Positions 26,447 through 35,913 are shown, numbered from the stretch's first letter. The stretch is 64,000 nucleotides of DNA from Streptomyces stelliscabiei (GCF_014873495.1 NZ_JADBGF010000001.1:3286001-3350000); one strand, 5' to 3'. Numbers and translations: made by a program. The notes: generated by a model from the sequence alone, not told the origin.

Positions 26447-27394
26447 ATGCCCGCACACACCGTAGAGCCCACCAGCAGCGCCACCGGTACGGCCACCCCC
26501 GCCCCCGCCGTCACCGTACTCGGCCTCGGTCCGATGGGCCGTGCCCTCGCCGACGCGTTCCTCGACGCCGGGGTGCGGACCACGGTCTGGAACCGCACGC
26601 CGGGCCGGGACGCCGAACTGGTCGCGCGGGGCGCGGTCGGCGCCGGGTCGGCCGAGGAGGCGGTGGCGGCGAGCGCGCTGACCGTCGTCTGCGTCGTGAA
26701 CTACGACGCCTCGGACGCGATACTGCGAGACCCGGCGGTCACCCGGGCCCTCAAGGGCCGCGCGGTGGTCAACCTGACCGCCGACACCCCGGACCGGGCC
26801 CGCTCCACCGCCGGCTGGGCGGCCGAGCACGGCGTCGACTACCTGGAGGGGGCGATCATGACGCCCACGCCGACCATCGGCACGCCGGACGGTGTGTTCC
26901 TCTACAGCGGAGCGGCGGACCTCTACCGCACCCACCGGCCCGTGCTGGACACGCTCGACGGCACCCACACCCACCTCGGCGAGGAGATCGGCCGAGCGGC
27001 GACGTACGACATCGCGCTGCTCGACCTCTTCTGGACCTCGATCGCGGGCTACACCCACGCCCTGGCGCTGGCCCGTGCGGAGGGGGTCGGCGCGCGGGAG
27101 CTGACCCCGTTCGCCCAGGGGATCGCCGCGATCCTCCCGGCGCTGTTCGAGGCGGGGGCGGAGGAGGTCGACAGCGGCCGGCACTCCGGCGAGGGCAATC
27201 CGCTCACCTCGGCGGTGTCGACCATGGCCCACATCGTCCAGGTCTCCGAGTCCCACGGTATCGACGCGAGCATCATGCGGTCGGCCGAGGGCCTCGCCCG
27301 CCGAGCGATAGCCCGAGGCCACGGCACGGACGGCTTCACCCGCCTGACGGACGTCCTCGACGACCCCGAGCCGATCACCCCCGTCCGGCCCTGA
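26447..27394 (+). CDS. NAD(P)-binding oxidoreductase, imine-reductase-like
   Basis: A 315-residue protein. N-terminal Rossmann domain with VLGLGPMGRALADAF (GxGxxG) and WNRTPGR, typical of NADPH-preferring 6-phosphogluconate/3-hydroxyisobutyrate-dehydrogenase-like enzymes. The sequence NLTADTPDRARSTAGWA followed by YLEGAIMTPTPTIGTP is characteristic of imine reductases (IRED), and the C-terminal helical domain forms the dimer active site. Start at ATG 26447, with CAGGAG 11 bases upstream. The divergent HxlR gene is its probable regulator. Likely role: NADPH reduction of an imine or related carbonyl. The physiological substrate is unknown. Confidence 0.87.
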   Translation: MPAHTVEPTSSATGTATPAPAVTVLGLGPMGRALADAFLDAGVRTTVWNRTPGRDAELVARGAVGAGSAEEAVAASALTVVCVVNYDASDAILRDPAVTRALKGRAVVNLTADTPDRARSTAGWAAEHGVDYLEGAIMTPTPTIGTPDGVFLYSGAADLYRTHRPVLDTLDGTHTHLGEEIGRAATYDIALLDLFWTSIAGYTHALALARAEGVGARELTPFAQGIAAILPALFEAGAEEVDSGRHSGEGNPLTSAVSTMAHIVQVSESHGIDASIMRSAEGLARRAIARGHGTDGFTRLTDVLDDPEPITPVRP

Positions 27395-27780
27395 CGGGTA
27401 GGGCGACGGCCGACGCCGTCCGGGGAGCCCCGGAACCCCCGCCCCACCCTCCCCACAGACACGGACGGTCCAGGCGGCCGCCGACCCGCTCGCCGCCGGT
27501 CGGCACCGCCGAGAGCCGAAACCTGGCCCACCGACCGGCGTGGGCGGGGGGCCGGCGTGGGCGGGGGGGCCGGCATGGGCCGGGCCTACCAACAGGGACA
27601 CGTCGGCCGCCCCGCCAACCCGCCAACCCGCCAACCCGCCAACCCGCCAACCACAGAAACGTCTGCGATGCGCGACCGGCCATCCCACGGTTCGGCCTCA
27701 CGACGACACCGGCCGGCTCTGCCCGGAAGCCGGAACACCGACATCACCGCGAGGGGGCGCGGGCACCCCGCCCATCCCCC
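27395..27780. other. Gene-free region with tandem repeats
   Basis: No supportable gene. It contains GGCGTGGGCGGGGG-type repeats (about 27537-27585), five 8-bp tandem copies of CGCCAACC (27613-27652) and Pro/Gly-coding GC-rich filler. It separates the oxidoreductase from a convergent HAD gene. Confidence 0.6.
27613..27652 (+). repeat. (CGCCAACC)x5 tandem repeat
   Basis: Five exact 8-bp units without spacers, then CACAG. A simple-sequence repeat likely to vary in copy number. Confidence 0.9.
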
Positions 27781-28449
27781 TCAGCCGCGCACGTGCAGCC
27801 GTACCGCCCCGTCGCCCGCCACCTCGACCCGCACCGCCGTCAGGTCGGGCGCCACCACGTCCGGGCCGTGGGACCGTGCGCGCTCGCCGATGCCGACGAC
27901 CCGCATCCCCGCGGCGCGCCCCGCCGCGATGCCGGCCTCGGAGTCCTCGAAGACGACGCAGTCCTCGGGCGCGATGCCCAGTTCGGCGGCCCCCTTCAGG
28001 AAACCCTCGGGGTCCGGCTTGCTCGCACCCACCGACTCGGCGGTGACGCGCAGTTCGGGCAGCGGCAGCCCGGCCGCGGCCATCCGTGCCGTGGACAGCG
28101 GGACGTCCGCCGAGGTCACGAGGGCGTGCGGCACGCCTCCGGCGACGAGGGCGGCGAGGAACTCCGGCGCGCCGGGTATCGGGACGACACCGTCCACGTC
28201 GGCGGTCTCCTCGGCCAGCATCCGCGCGTTCTCCGCGAGGTTCTCCGCCATGGGCCGGTCGGGCAGGAGGACGGCCATGGTGGCGTACCCCTGGCGGCCG
28301 TGGACCACCTTCATGATCTCGGTGCCGTCCAGCCCGTGCCGCTCGGCCCAGCGTCGCCAGACCCGCTCGACGGCGGCGTCCGAGTTGACGAGGGTGCCGT
28401 CCATGTCCAGCAGGAGGGCGCGGGCGGTCAGAACGGTCGTGGCCGTCAT
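27781..28449 (-). CDS. HAD-IA family phosphatase
   Basis: A 222-residue haloacid-dehalogenase-like hydrolase. Motif I LLLDMDGTLV with nucleophile Asp15 and Asp17, motif II VTSAD, motif III Lys in GASKPDPEGF, and motif IV VFEDSEAGIAAGRAAGM. The helical cap between motifs I and II fits subfamily IA sugar-phosphate phosphatases (of the kind that act on hexose or 2-deoxyglucose 6-phosphate). Start at ATG 28449 with GGAG 8 bases upstream. Cytoplasmic. The natural substrate cannot be read from sequence. Confidence 0.88.
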   Translation of the reverse strand: MTATTVLTARALLLDMDGTLVNSDAAVERVWRRWAERHGLDGTEIMKVVHGRQGYATMAVLLPDRPMAENLAENARMLAEETADVDGVVPIPGAPEFLAALVAGGVPHALVTSADVPLSTARMAAAGLPLPELRVTAESVGASKPDPEGFLKGAAELGIAPEDCVVFEDSEAGIAAGRAAGMRVVGIGERARSHGPDVVAPDLTAVRVEVAGDGAVRLHVRG

Positions 28450-28627
28450 CAGCAGCTCCAAAACGCGAGGGGCGAGCAGGGGCCGCGGACGATCGGGCCC
28501 GGCGAGGCGGCCCGCAGGGACAAGGCGGCCCCGCCCACCGGTCAGGGAATGCGGGCGGGAGCCACTTTGTTCACCCACGGTACAAAACAAACAGGGTTCC
28601 CCGCCACCCCGTCACCCGCCCGGCCCC

Positions 28628-29215
28628 TCATCCCGTCACGGCCTCCCACAGGCTCCACACGCCAAGCCCCAGCATCAGCACGGCCGCGACCTGCGTGATC
28701 AGCTTCAGCGGCACCCGCTTCATCAGCGCCTTTCCGCCCAGGATGCCCAGCCCCGCGACGGCCCAGAGGGCGAGCACCGCGCCGAGTCCGACGGACAGCG
28801 GGTCGTCGTACCGGGCGGCGAGGTTCGCCGTCATGATCTGCGTGAGATCGCCGAACTCGGCGACCAGGATGAGCATGAACCCCGCCCCCGAGACCTTCCA
28901 GAAGCTCTGGTCCTCGGGCCGCCGGACCTCCGCGTCGTCATCGGCCCCGCCCTTCGTCCTGAGCAGCACCGCCGCGCCGCCCAGGAACAGCACGCCGGTC
29001 AGCGCCTGCACGATCTGTTGCGGCAGCAGGGTGAGGACGCTGCCCGCCGCCACCGCGAGCACCACATGCACGGCGAAGGCGGCGGCGACACCGGCGAAGA
29101 CGTACGAGGCGCGGTAGCGGGTGCCGAGGACGAGACCGGCGAGCGCGGTCTTGTCGGGGAGTTCCGCAAGGAAGACGACGCCGAAGACGAGCGCCGTGAC
29201 ACTGAAGCTGATCAA
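28628..29215 (-). CDS. GDT1/TMEM165 (UPF0016) family Mn2+/Ca2+ transporter
   Basis: A 195-residue membrane protein with six hydrophobic helices in two inverted halves. Each half carries the family's E-x-G-D-K/R-T/S-type motif, here FLAELPDKTALAG (residues ~15-27) and LVAEFGDLTQIMT (~120-132), whose acidic residues bind the cation. The family exports Mn2+ or Ca2+ in exchange for protons. A long 5' leader carrying a yybP-ykoY manganese riboswitch lies directly upstream, strongly suggesting Mn2+ export. ATG start, with the weak ribosome site GAGGAA six bases upstream. Monocistronic. Confidence 0.9.
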   Translation of the reverse strand: MISFSVTALVFGVVFLAELPDKTALAGLVLGTRYRASYVFAGVAAAFAVHVVLAVAAGSVLTLLPQQIVQALTGVLFLGGAAVLLRTKGGADDDAEVRRPEDQSFWKVSGAGFMLILVAEFGDLTQIMTANLAARYDDPLSVGLGAVLALWAVAGLGILGGKALMKRVPLKLITQVAAVLMLGLGVWSLWEAVTG

Positions 29216-29329
29216 GGTTCCTCAGACGGTCGGGCCACCCCACCGAGAGAAATCATCCGCTGACGCGACATCGACACCTCGGCACGGCAGCACACGGACG
29301 GTCCGTACCGGGCGGCACGGACGGTGCAC

Positions 29330-29441
29330 TGCTTGCCGAAGGTCTCGCTGGCCGGTTCCGGTCGACGGAACCTGCCTCCGGGCGCCGGCTCAGACGAGCT
29401 GAGCAGTATGTCGACGGTCCGGCGAAGAGCTACTCCCCTTC
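29330..29441 (-). promoter_or_regulatory. yybP-ykoY manganese riboswitch
   Basis: On the minus strand the leader of the GDT1 gene starts with AAGGGGAGTAGC (29440 down to 29429) and ends with GAGACCTTCGGC (29346 down to 29335), the two most conserved blocks of the yybP-ykoY aptamer. GC-rich helices lie between. The expression platform would be the next ~110 bases before the ATG at 29215. Known function of this class: Mn2+ binding turns on exporter expression. Confidence 0.82.
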
Positions 29442-29540
29442 TGCGCCGTCCATGGTACGCCGGTCGCGCGAGGGGCGGGTGCGTCGGGGGTACACAGTCG
29501 ACCGCGGGTCCGGTGAGGGCTTCTCGCGACCCTGCTTTTG

Positions 29541-29570
29541 AGGGGCGCGGGGAACTGCGCGACCAGCCCC
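29541..29570 (+). repeat. Dispersed intergenic repeat, copy 1
   Basis: Carries GGGCGCGGGGAACTGCGC followed by GACCAGCCCC. Same element at 35884, 35975, 48516, 62861 (inverted) and 63014. It lies in the gene-free stretch between the riboswitch (29441) and the HNH gene (29803); apart from Pro-rich shadow frames nothing else is seen there. Confidence 0.85.
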
Positions 29571-29802
29571 CACCGGGCCCGCACCGCACCCGCACGCCAC
29601 CCGAACCCACCCCACGCCCCACCCGCCCACGCCGGAGGCCCCGGCATCAAATCACCGCCGCACCCCTTGTCGTGTCATGCACACGTCACTAGCTTCTCAC
29701 CAGACGCACATCCGCCGGTAACACAACGACGCGACCCTTCAATCGCTCGCGCCCCCCACCGCCCCGCCCCGCTCAACATCCCCGGCCCCACAAGGAGTTC
29801 AC

Positions 29803-30447
29803 ATGCGCAGGTTCTACGCGCGTCGACGAGTCAGCATACTCGCGGCGCTCAGCGGATTGATAGCCTCCGCCGCGCTCTTCAACGCCCCCGCCGCCTCCGC
29901 CGCGCTCCCCACCCCGGTCAGCGCCGCCACCGCCCGCTCCTACCTCGCCACCCTCACCGTGGCGGCCGAGGACCGCACCGGGTACGACCGGGACCTGTTC
30001 AACCACTGGATCACCATCAGCGGCACCTGCAACACCCGCGAGACGGTCCTCAAGCGCGACGGTACGAACGTCGTCACCAGCTCCGCCTGCGCCGCCACCA
30101 GCGGCAGCTGGTACTCCCCCTACGACGGCGCCACCTGGACCGCCGCCGCCGACCTGGACATCGACCACCTGGTGCCGCTGGCCGAGGCCTGGGACTCCGG
30201 CGCCGGCGGCTGGACGAGCACCCAGCGCCAGAACTTCGCCAACGACCTCACCCGCCCCCAGCTCATCGCCGTCACGGACAACGTGAACCAGTCCAAGAGC
30301 GACCAGGACCCGGCCGAGTGGATGCCGTCGCGCACGGCGTACCGCTGCACGTACGTCCGCGCCTGGGTCCAGGTGAAGTACTACTACGACCTCTCCGTCG
30401 ACTCCGCCGAGAAGAGCGCCCTCACCAGCTACCTGGCGGGCTGCTGA
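29803..30447 (+). CDS. Secreted HNH-family nuclease (DUF1524-like)
   Basis: A 214-residue protein with a Sec signal peptide (Arg-rich start, ALFNAPAASA cleavage near residue 33). The mature domain has DIDHLVPLAEAWDSG (HNH His and metal ligands) and a downstream Asn-rich NVNQSKSDQDPAEWMP, the pattern of extracellular HNH/DUF1524 nucleases in actinobacteria. Two cysteine pairs (CNTRE/SAC and RCTYV/GC) could be disulphides. ATG start with AAGGAG at good spacing. Role: degradation of extracellular DNA or RNA for nutrition or competition. No immunity gene is adjacent, as expected for a secreted enzyme. Confidence 0.87.
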   Translation: MRRFYARRRVSILAALSGLIASAALFNAPAASAALPTPVSAATARSYLATLTVAAEDRTGYDRDLFNHWITISGTCNTRETVLKRDGTNVVTSSACAATSGSWYSPYDGATWTAAADLDIDHLVPLAEAWDSGAGGWTSTQRQNFANDLTRPQLIAVTDNVNQSKSDQDPAEWMPSRTAYRCTYVRAWVQVKYYYDLSVDSAEKSALTSYLAGC

Positions 30448-30592
30448 CCCACCCGCCCGGCGGGCCGCCGTCGTGGCCGTCCGCGGCGCGTCCCCGGATC
30501 CGGCGAACAATGTGGCCCGGAAACGGTCCGGAACCTCGCCGATCGCCTCCGTCGTTCCGTACCGTACGGGGCGACGGAGGAAGGTGATCGCG

Positions 30593-32263
30593 ATGACCGG
30601 GCTACGCCTGGGACCACTGCTTCGCTATGTGGACGGCTCGTCCGCGACCGTGTGGATCGAGGCGAGCCGTCCGTGCGTCGCCGAGGTACGGTGCGCCGGC
30701 GGCGGGCGCGGCGAGGCCCGCACGTTCCAGATCGCCGGCCACCACTACGCGCTGGTCCCGGTGACGGGCCTCACGCCGGGCACGGCCTCGGCGTACGAGG
30801 TCCTCCTGGACGGGGCGCCCGTGTGGCCGGAGCCGGACTCCCCCTTCCCGCCCTCCGAGATCCGCACCCCGGCCGAGGGCGACACCGTCCGGGTCGCCTT
30901 CGGCTCCTGCCGCTGGGCCGCGCCGCCCGCCGGCGAGCCCGACCCGGTGGGCCCCGACGCGCTAGACACCCTGGCGGTCCGGCTGGCCGCCGTACCCGGG
31001 GCCGAGCGCCCCGACGTGCTCCTCCTCCTGGGCGACCAGGTCTACGCGGACGAGACCTCCAAGGCCACCCGCCGCTGGCTCGCTGCCCGCCGCGACCTGA
31101 AGGAGCCGCCGGGCGACCAGGTCGCGGACTACGAGGAGTACACCCACCTCTACTACGAGTCCTGGCTCGACCCCCAGATCCGCTGGCTGCTCTCCACCGT
31201 CCCCAGCTGCATGATCTTCGACGACCACGACGTCATCGACGACTGGAACACCAGCGAGTCCTGGCTCACCGACATGCGGGCCACCCCCTGGTGGCGCGAG
31301 CGGATCCTGAGCGGCCTGATGTCGTACTGGGTCCACCAGCACCTCGGCAACCTCTCCCCCGTCGAACTGGCCGCCGACCCCCTGTACGCCGCCGTACGCG
31401 CCACCCCGGACGGCACGGACGCGCTGCGCGCCCACGCCGCCACGGCCGACGAGGACCCCGCCTCGGTCCGCTGGAGCTACCGGCGGGACTTCGGACGCGT
31501 ACGCGTGCTGATGCTCGACAGCCGGGCCGCCCGCGTCCTCGACGAGCGCGACCGCTCGATGCTCAACCCCGGCGAGGCGCGGTGGCTGCGCACCCAGGCC
31601 CTGGACGCGCGCGGCTCCTACGACCATCTGCTCATCGGCACCTCCCTGCCCTGGCTCCTTCCCCACCTCGTGCACGACGCCGAGGCGTGGAGCGCGGCCT
31701 TGTGCCGGGGCGAGCGCGGGGAGCGCTGGGCGCGGTTCGGGGAGAAGCTGCGCCGGGGCGCCGATCTGGAGCACTGGGCGGCCTTCCCCTCCTCCTTCGA
31801 GGACCTGACCCGGCTGATCGCCGAGGCGGGTACGGGCGACGACGCCCCGGCGACGGTGCTCGTGCTCTCCGGGGACGTGCATCACGCGTACGTCGCCGAA
31901 CCGTCGTGGCCGAAGGGGGTCACCTACGGTGGGGCGGGGCGTCCGGGCGGCGGCCCCGACGCGCGCGTCCTGCAACTCACCTGCTCGCCCGTGCACAACT
32001 CCATCCCGCTCTCGATAAAGCTCGGTTTCCGCTTCGGCTGGAGCGGGACGGGGCGGGCGCTCGGCCGGTGGTTCGGGCGGCACGGGCGAGGTGCGCGGCC
32101 GTCGATCGACTGGCGCCGGACGGACGGCCCCTGGTTCGGCAACCACCTCATGACGCTGACGCTGCGGGGCCGTTCGGCACGGCTGCGGCTCGACCGCGCG
32201 CGGGCCCGGCGGGACGGCGGGGCGCGGCTGGAAACGGGATCCGACTCGACGCTCGCCCCTTAA
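30593..32263 (+). CDS. PhoD-like alkaline phosphatase/phosphodiesterase
   Basis: A 556-residue metallophosphatase. An N-terminal beta-sandwich domain (~residues 1-90) precedes the PhoD catalytic domain with VAFGSCRW, LLLGDQVYADE, FDDHDVIDDWNTS and LSGDVHHAYVAE, supplying the metal-binding Asp, Asn and His residues. Unlike classical PhoD it has no Tat signal peptide, so it is probably cytoplasmic. Start at ATG 30593, with GGAGGAA 10 bases upstream; the nearby GTG 30584 is too close to that site. Phosphate regulation (a PHO box) is not evident. Substrate is unknown. Confidence 0.88.
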   Translation: MTGLRLGPLLRYVDGSSATVWIEASRPCVAEVRCAGGGRGEARTFQIAGHHYALVPVTGLTPGTASAYEVLLDGAPVWPEPDSPFPPSEIRTPAEGDTVRVAFGSCRWAAPPAGEPDPVGPDALDTLAVRLAAVPGAERPDVLLLLGDQVYADETSKATRRWLAARRDLKEPPGDQVADYEEYTHLYYESWLDPQIRWLLSTVPSCMIFDDHDVIDDWNTSESWLTDMRATPWWRERILSGLMSYWVHQHLGNLSPVELAADPLYAAVRATPDGTDALRAHAATADEDPASVRWSYRRDFGRVRVLMLDSRAARVLDERDRSMLNPGEARWLRTQALDARGSYDHLLIGTSLPWLLPHLVHDAEAWSAALCRGERGERWARFGEKLRRGADLEHWAAFPSSFEDLTRLIAEAGTGDDAPATVLVLSGDVHHAYVAEPSWPKGVTYGGAGRPGGGPDARVLQLTCSPVHNSIPLSIKLGFRFGWSGTGRALGRWFGRHGRGARPSIDWRRTDGPWFGNHLMTLTLRGRSARLRLDRARARRDGGARLETGSDSTLAP

Positions 32264-32458
32264 TCCACCTGTTGCGCACGGTTGTCACCCCTGTTGTCCG
32301 AGATGCCCGTGAGGCATCCCACACCTGACGCGCCCAGGGGTTTCAGAGCCCTGTTCCCGTGACGTACGGCGGCATGATGAGGCGGACCGTCCGCTTCCCG
32401 GCGGGCGGTCCGCCGCGCCGCGCCCCACCATGCGCCCCACACGCACGGGAGTTGCCCC

Positions 32459-34417
32459 TTGCCGGACATTCCAGGTTTCCCAGGGACCAGTGACATCGGC
32501 ATCGCTCTCGTCGGCGCCGGCCCGCGCGGCACCAGCGTCCTGGAACGCCTCTGCGCCTCCGCCCCCGAACTGCTCCGTCCCGGCACCCGTCTGACCGTCC
32601 ACGTCGTCGACCCCGCGCCGCCCGGCCCCGGCCAGGTCTGGCGCACCGACCAGTCCCCCCACCTGCTGATGAACACGGTGGCCTCCCAGGTCACCCTCTT
32701 CACCGACGACAGCGTGGACTGCTCGGGCCCGATCCGGCCGGGCCCGAGCCTGTACGCGTGGGCGACCGGCCGGGAGGGGGACATCCTCGGCCCCGACGAC
32801 TATCCGACCCGGGCCCGGTACGGGCGTTATCTGGAGTGGGTCTTCGCCGAGGTGGTGCGCGGCGCGCCGCCCGAGATCCGGGTCGAGGTGCACGGCACCC
32901 GCGCGGTCCGCCTCGACGACGATCCCGAGGACGCCGGCGGCGGCCAGCGGCTCACCCTCGCCGGCGGCCGCGTGCTCACCGGCCTCGCCGCGGTGGTCCT
33001 CACCCAGGGCCACCTGCCCACCCTCCCGGACGGAGCCGAGGCCGACCTGGCCGCCCACGCCACCCGCCACGGCCTGCGCCACTTCCCGCCGGCCAACCCG
33101 GCCGACCTCGACCTCTCCCCCCTCGCCCCGGGGGAACCGGTGCTGCTGCGCGGCCTCGGCCTCAACTTCTTCGACCACATGGCCCTGTTGACGACCGGCC
33201 GGGGCGGCCGCTTCGTCCACGATGCCGCGCAAGGGAGCCTGCGGTACGCCCCCTCCGGCCGGGAGCCCCGTCTGTACGCCGGTTCCCGGCGCGGTATCCC
33301 GTACCAGGCACGCGGGGACAACGCCAAGGGCCCCTACGGCCGCCACACCCCGCTCGTCCTGACCCCCGAGGTCGTCGCGGCCTTCCGTAAACGCGCGGAC
33401 TCCGGCGAGGCTCCCGACTTCCTGGCGGAGATATGGCCGTTGGTGGCGAAGGAGGTCGAAACGGTCTACTACGAAGGGGTGTTGAAGGCACCCCGCGTCG
33501 GCGAGGCACCTGGCCCAGGAGCGGACCTTCCCTTCCGCGACCGTTTCCTCGCCACGCCCCACCGCTCCGCCCAGGAGTCCGCCGTTCTGGAGGAGTTCGG
33601 GGTCGAGGAGGCGGACCGGTGGTCGTGGGACCGGATCGCGCGGCCGTACACGGGGCGGGAGTTCGCGGACGCGGCGCAGTGGCGGGAGTGGCTGCTGGAG
33701 TATCTGCGGCAGGACGCGGCACAGGCCGCGCTCGGGAACGTCGACGGGCCGGTGAAGGCCGCGCTAGACGTGCTGCGGGACCTGCGGAACGAACTGCGGC
33801 TGATCGTGGACCACGGCGGGCTGGCGGGCGCGTCGCGCCGCGAGCATCTGGACCGCTGGTACACGCCGCTCAACGCCTTCCTGTCGATCGGCCCGCCCCG
33901 CAGCCGTGTCGAGGAGATGGCCGCGCTGATCGAGGCCGGTGTGCTGACCGTGCTCGGCCCCCGGCTCGACGTACGGCCCGAGGGCGGGGCCTGGCTGGCG
34001 CGCTCGCCCGAGGTGCCGGGGTCGGCGGTCCGGGTGACGACGGTCGTCGAGGCCCGGCTCCCCGAAGCGGACCTGCGCAGAACCGCCGACGGTCTGCTCG
34101 CCCACCTGCTCGCGACGGGAGGGTGCCGACCGCACCGGACGAACGGTTACGAGACGGGCGGACTGGACGTGACCCCTCGCCCTTATCACCTGATAGACCG
34201 TCAAGATCGCTCGCACGCAAGGAGGTTCGCGTTCGGTGTGCCCACGGAGGGCGTCCACTGGGTGACGGCGGCGGGCGCGCGCCCAGGAGTTGATTCGGTC
34301 ACACTTTCGGACGCCGATGCCGTGGCGCGAGCGGTTCTACGTGCGGCGACGCCTGGGACAACGCCCGGTGGGCCGGTGCGGAGCTGGCCAGATGTTGAAC
34401 TTGTAAGCATCGATTAG
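32459..34417 (+). CDS. FAD/NAD(P)-binding protein
   Basis: A 652-residue flavoprotein. The N-terminal dinucleotide fold (ALVGAGPRGTSVLERL) and HLLMNTVASQVTLFTD match the NAD_binding_9-type family of FAD/NAD(P)-binding proteins, often annotated only as such and distantly related to ornithine/lysine hydroxylases. A second dinucleotide region lies around residues 160-230. TTG start at 32459 chosen because CGGGAG lies 7-8 bases upstream. The reaction is unknown. The stop overlaps a short palindrome in front of the DoxX gene. No carrier or NRPS genes are near, so no secondary-metabolite link is evident. Confidence 0.8.
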   Translation: MPDIPGFPGTSDIGIALVGAGPRGTSVLERLCASAPELLRPGTRLTVHVVDPAPPGPGQVWRTDQSPHLLMNTVASQVTLFTDDSVDCSGPIRPGPSLYAWATGREGDILGPDDYPTRARYGRYLEWVFAEVVRGAPPEIRVEVHGTRAVRLDDDPEDAGGGQRLTLAGGRVLTGLAAVVLTQGHLPTLPDGAEADLAAHATRHGLRHFPPANPADLDLSPLAPGEPVLLRGLGLNFFDHMALLTTGRGGRFVHDAAQGSLRYAPSGREPRLYAGSRRGIPYQARGDNAKGPYGRHTPLVLTPEVVAAFRKRADSGEAPDFLAEIWPLVAKEVETVYYEGVLKAPRVGEAPGPGADLPFRDRFLATPHRSAQESAVLEEFGVEEADRWSWDRIARPYTGREFADAAQWREWLLEYLRQDAAQAALGNVDGPVKAALDVLRDLRNELRLIVDHGGLAGASRREHLDRWYTPLNAFLSIGPPRSRVEEMAALIEAGVLTVLGPRLDVRPEGGAWLARSPEVPGSAVRVTTVVEARLPEADLRRTADGLLAHLLATGGCRPHRTNGYETGGLDVTPRPYHLIDRQDRSHARRFAFGVPTEGVHWVTAAGARPGVDSVTLSDADAVARAVLRAATPGTTPGGPVRSWPDVELVSID

Positions 34418-34427
34418 GCCTGCCTAC
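34414..34427. promoter_or_regulatory. Small palindrome upstream of doxX
   Basis: TAGGCCTGCCTA (arms TAGGC/GCCTA) overlaps the previous stop and lies ~75 bases before the DoxX start. It vaguely resembles half of an iron box; weak. Confidence 0.25.
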
Positions 34428-34501
34428 CGTGGTGACTCACCGGTAAGAACCGTCCCCACTGGTCCCACAAGGACCGGGTCACTACCGAAGGAGTCCCCCA
34501 C

Positions 34502-34957
34502 ATGACCGGACGCCTCAACAGCGCCCAGCCATACGTCCTCGGACTGTTCCGCATCGTCATCGGCCTGCTCTTCGCCTGCCACGGCGCCAAGAGTCTCTTC
34601 GGCATCCTGGGCGGCGTGGACGGACAGGGCGCGACCGCCGCCGCGGGCACCTGGCCCGGCTGGTACGCGGCCGTGATCGAACTCGTCGGCGGCACGCTGG
34701 TCCTCCTCGGCCTGGGCACCCGCGGTGCGGCGTTCATCGCCTCGGGCGCCATGGCCTACGCGTACTTCAAGGTCCACCAGCCGCAGGCCCTGTGGCCGGT
34801 CGAGAACGGCGGGGAGGGCGCGGCCCTGTACTGCTGGGCCATGTTCCTCCTGATCTTCACCGGCTCGGGCGCGCTCGGCCTCGACCAGTTCCTCGCCCGG
34901 CGCCAGGCCGCGTCCGCGGGCAAGGCCGACAGGGGCAAGGCGCCCGTAGCGGCCTGA
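34502..34957 (+). CDS. DoxX family membrane protein
   Basis: A 151-residue protein with four membrane helices. PYVLGLFRIVIGLLFACHG at the start, then YAAVIELVGGTLVLLGLGTR and a final helix near YCWAMFLLIFTGSG, match DoxX. Family members have been linked to thiosulfate oxidation or oxidative-stress membrane complexes, but the activity here is unknown. ATG start with AAGGAG at 10 bases. It ends in a short Ala/Lys tail. Confidence 0.88.
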   Translation: MTGRLNSAQPYVLGLFRIVIGLLFACHGAKSLFGILGGVDGQGATAAAGTWPGWYAAVIELVGGTLVLLGLGTRGAAFIASGAMAYAYFKVHQPQALWPVENGGEGAALYCWAMFLLIFTGSGALGLDQFLARRQAASAGKADRGKAPVAA

Positions 34958-35190
34958 CCCGCCCCGGTCACCACCGGCACGAACGGCCCGCCGGGGGTAC
35001 CACTCACCCCCGGCGGCCCCACCCGCCCCCTCTCCCCTCGCCCCTCTCCCCGCGCCCCCGATCCGAGCCGAGCCGTTGAACACGGTGTGACAGACACATG
35101 AGCCCCAGCGGGCCTTCTGTGCCACCCGGGGCGTACGCTGTTCGGCTGTCACGGGTTACGTGACGCCGGGGGAAAACAGGAGAGTGCGCG

Positions 35191-35802
35191 GTGCTTGAGA
35201 GTCTGGGCTGGCTGGCCGTCGGCCCATGGATCTATGCCGTCGTGGGCGTGTCCATCGTGCTGGACGTGTTCCTCCCGGTCCTGCCGAGCGGCGTCCTGGT
35301 CGTCACGGTGGCGACGGCGGCCGCGGCCGAGACGGCGGCGGGGGCGATGGCCCGCGAGGTCCCCGACATCCTGGTGCTTCTGCTCTCGGCGGCGACCGCG
35401 TCCGTACTCGGTGACCTCGTGGCGTACCGGCTCGCCTGGCGGGGCAGTGCCTGGCTCGACCGTGCCATCGCCCGTTCCCGCCGCCTGACGACGGCGCAGG
35501 AACGTCTCGGCGCCGCGCTCGCCCGGGGTGGGGGCCTGCTGGTCGTCGTCGCCCGCTTCGCCCCCGCCGGCCGGTCCGTCGTCTCCCTCGGCGCCGGCGC
35601 CGCCCGCCATCGCGCCCGCGACTTCCTGCCCTGGTCCGCCGTGGCCGGTCTCGCCTGGGCCGCCTACAGCGTCGCCCTCGGCTACCTCGGCGCGCAGTGG
35701 CTCGGCCCGACCTGGCTCGCGACGGCGGTCTCCCTGGCGGCCCTCTTCGGCGCGGGCGCCGGGGCGGCGTACTTCATGCGCCACCCACGCACCACGGACT
35801 GA
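35191..35802 (+). CDS. DedA/VTT-domain membrane protein
   Basis: A 203-residue membrane protein. RFAPAGRSVVSLGAGAAR followed by FLPWSAVAGLAWAAYSV is the DedA/SNARE-associated (VTT) core with its re-entrant loop. Family proteins flip undecaprenyl phosphate or phospholipids across the membrane. GTG start with AGGAG about 9 bases upstream. Shorter at the N-terminus than typical DedA and divergent there. A second DedA protein is at 47875. Confidence 0.82.
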   Translation: MLESLGWLAVGPWIYAVVGVSIVLDVFLPVLPSGVLVVTVATAAAAETAAGAMAREVPDILVLLLSAATASVLGDLVAYRLAWRGSAWLDRAIARSRRLTTAQERLGAALARGGGLLVVVARFAPAGRSVVSLGAGAARHRARDFLPWSAVAGLAWAAYSVALGYLGAQWLGPTWLATAVSLAALFGAGAGAAYFMRHPRTTD

Positions 35803-35883
35803 CGTCCGCGCGGGTCCGCGTACGTCGCCGGGCGCGAGCCGAGGCCCCTCACCATCCAGCCCCGCCCCACCCCACCGCCCTCC

Positions 35884-35913
35884 AGGGGCGCGGGGAACTG
35901 CGCGACCAACCCC
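35884..35913 (+). repeat. Dispersed intergenic repeat, copy 2
   Basis: GGGCGCGGGGAACTGCGC plus flank, 80 bases after the DedA-like gene. Confidence 0.85.
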
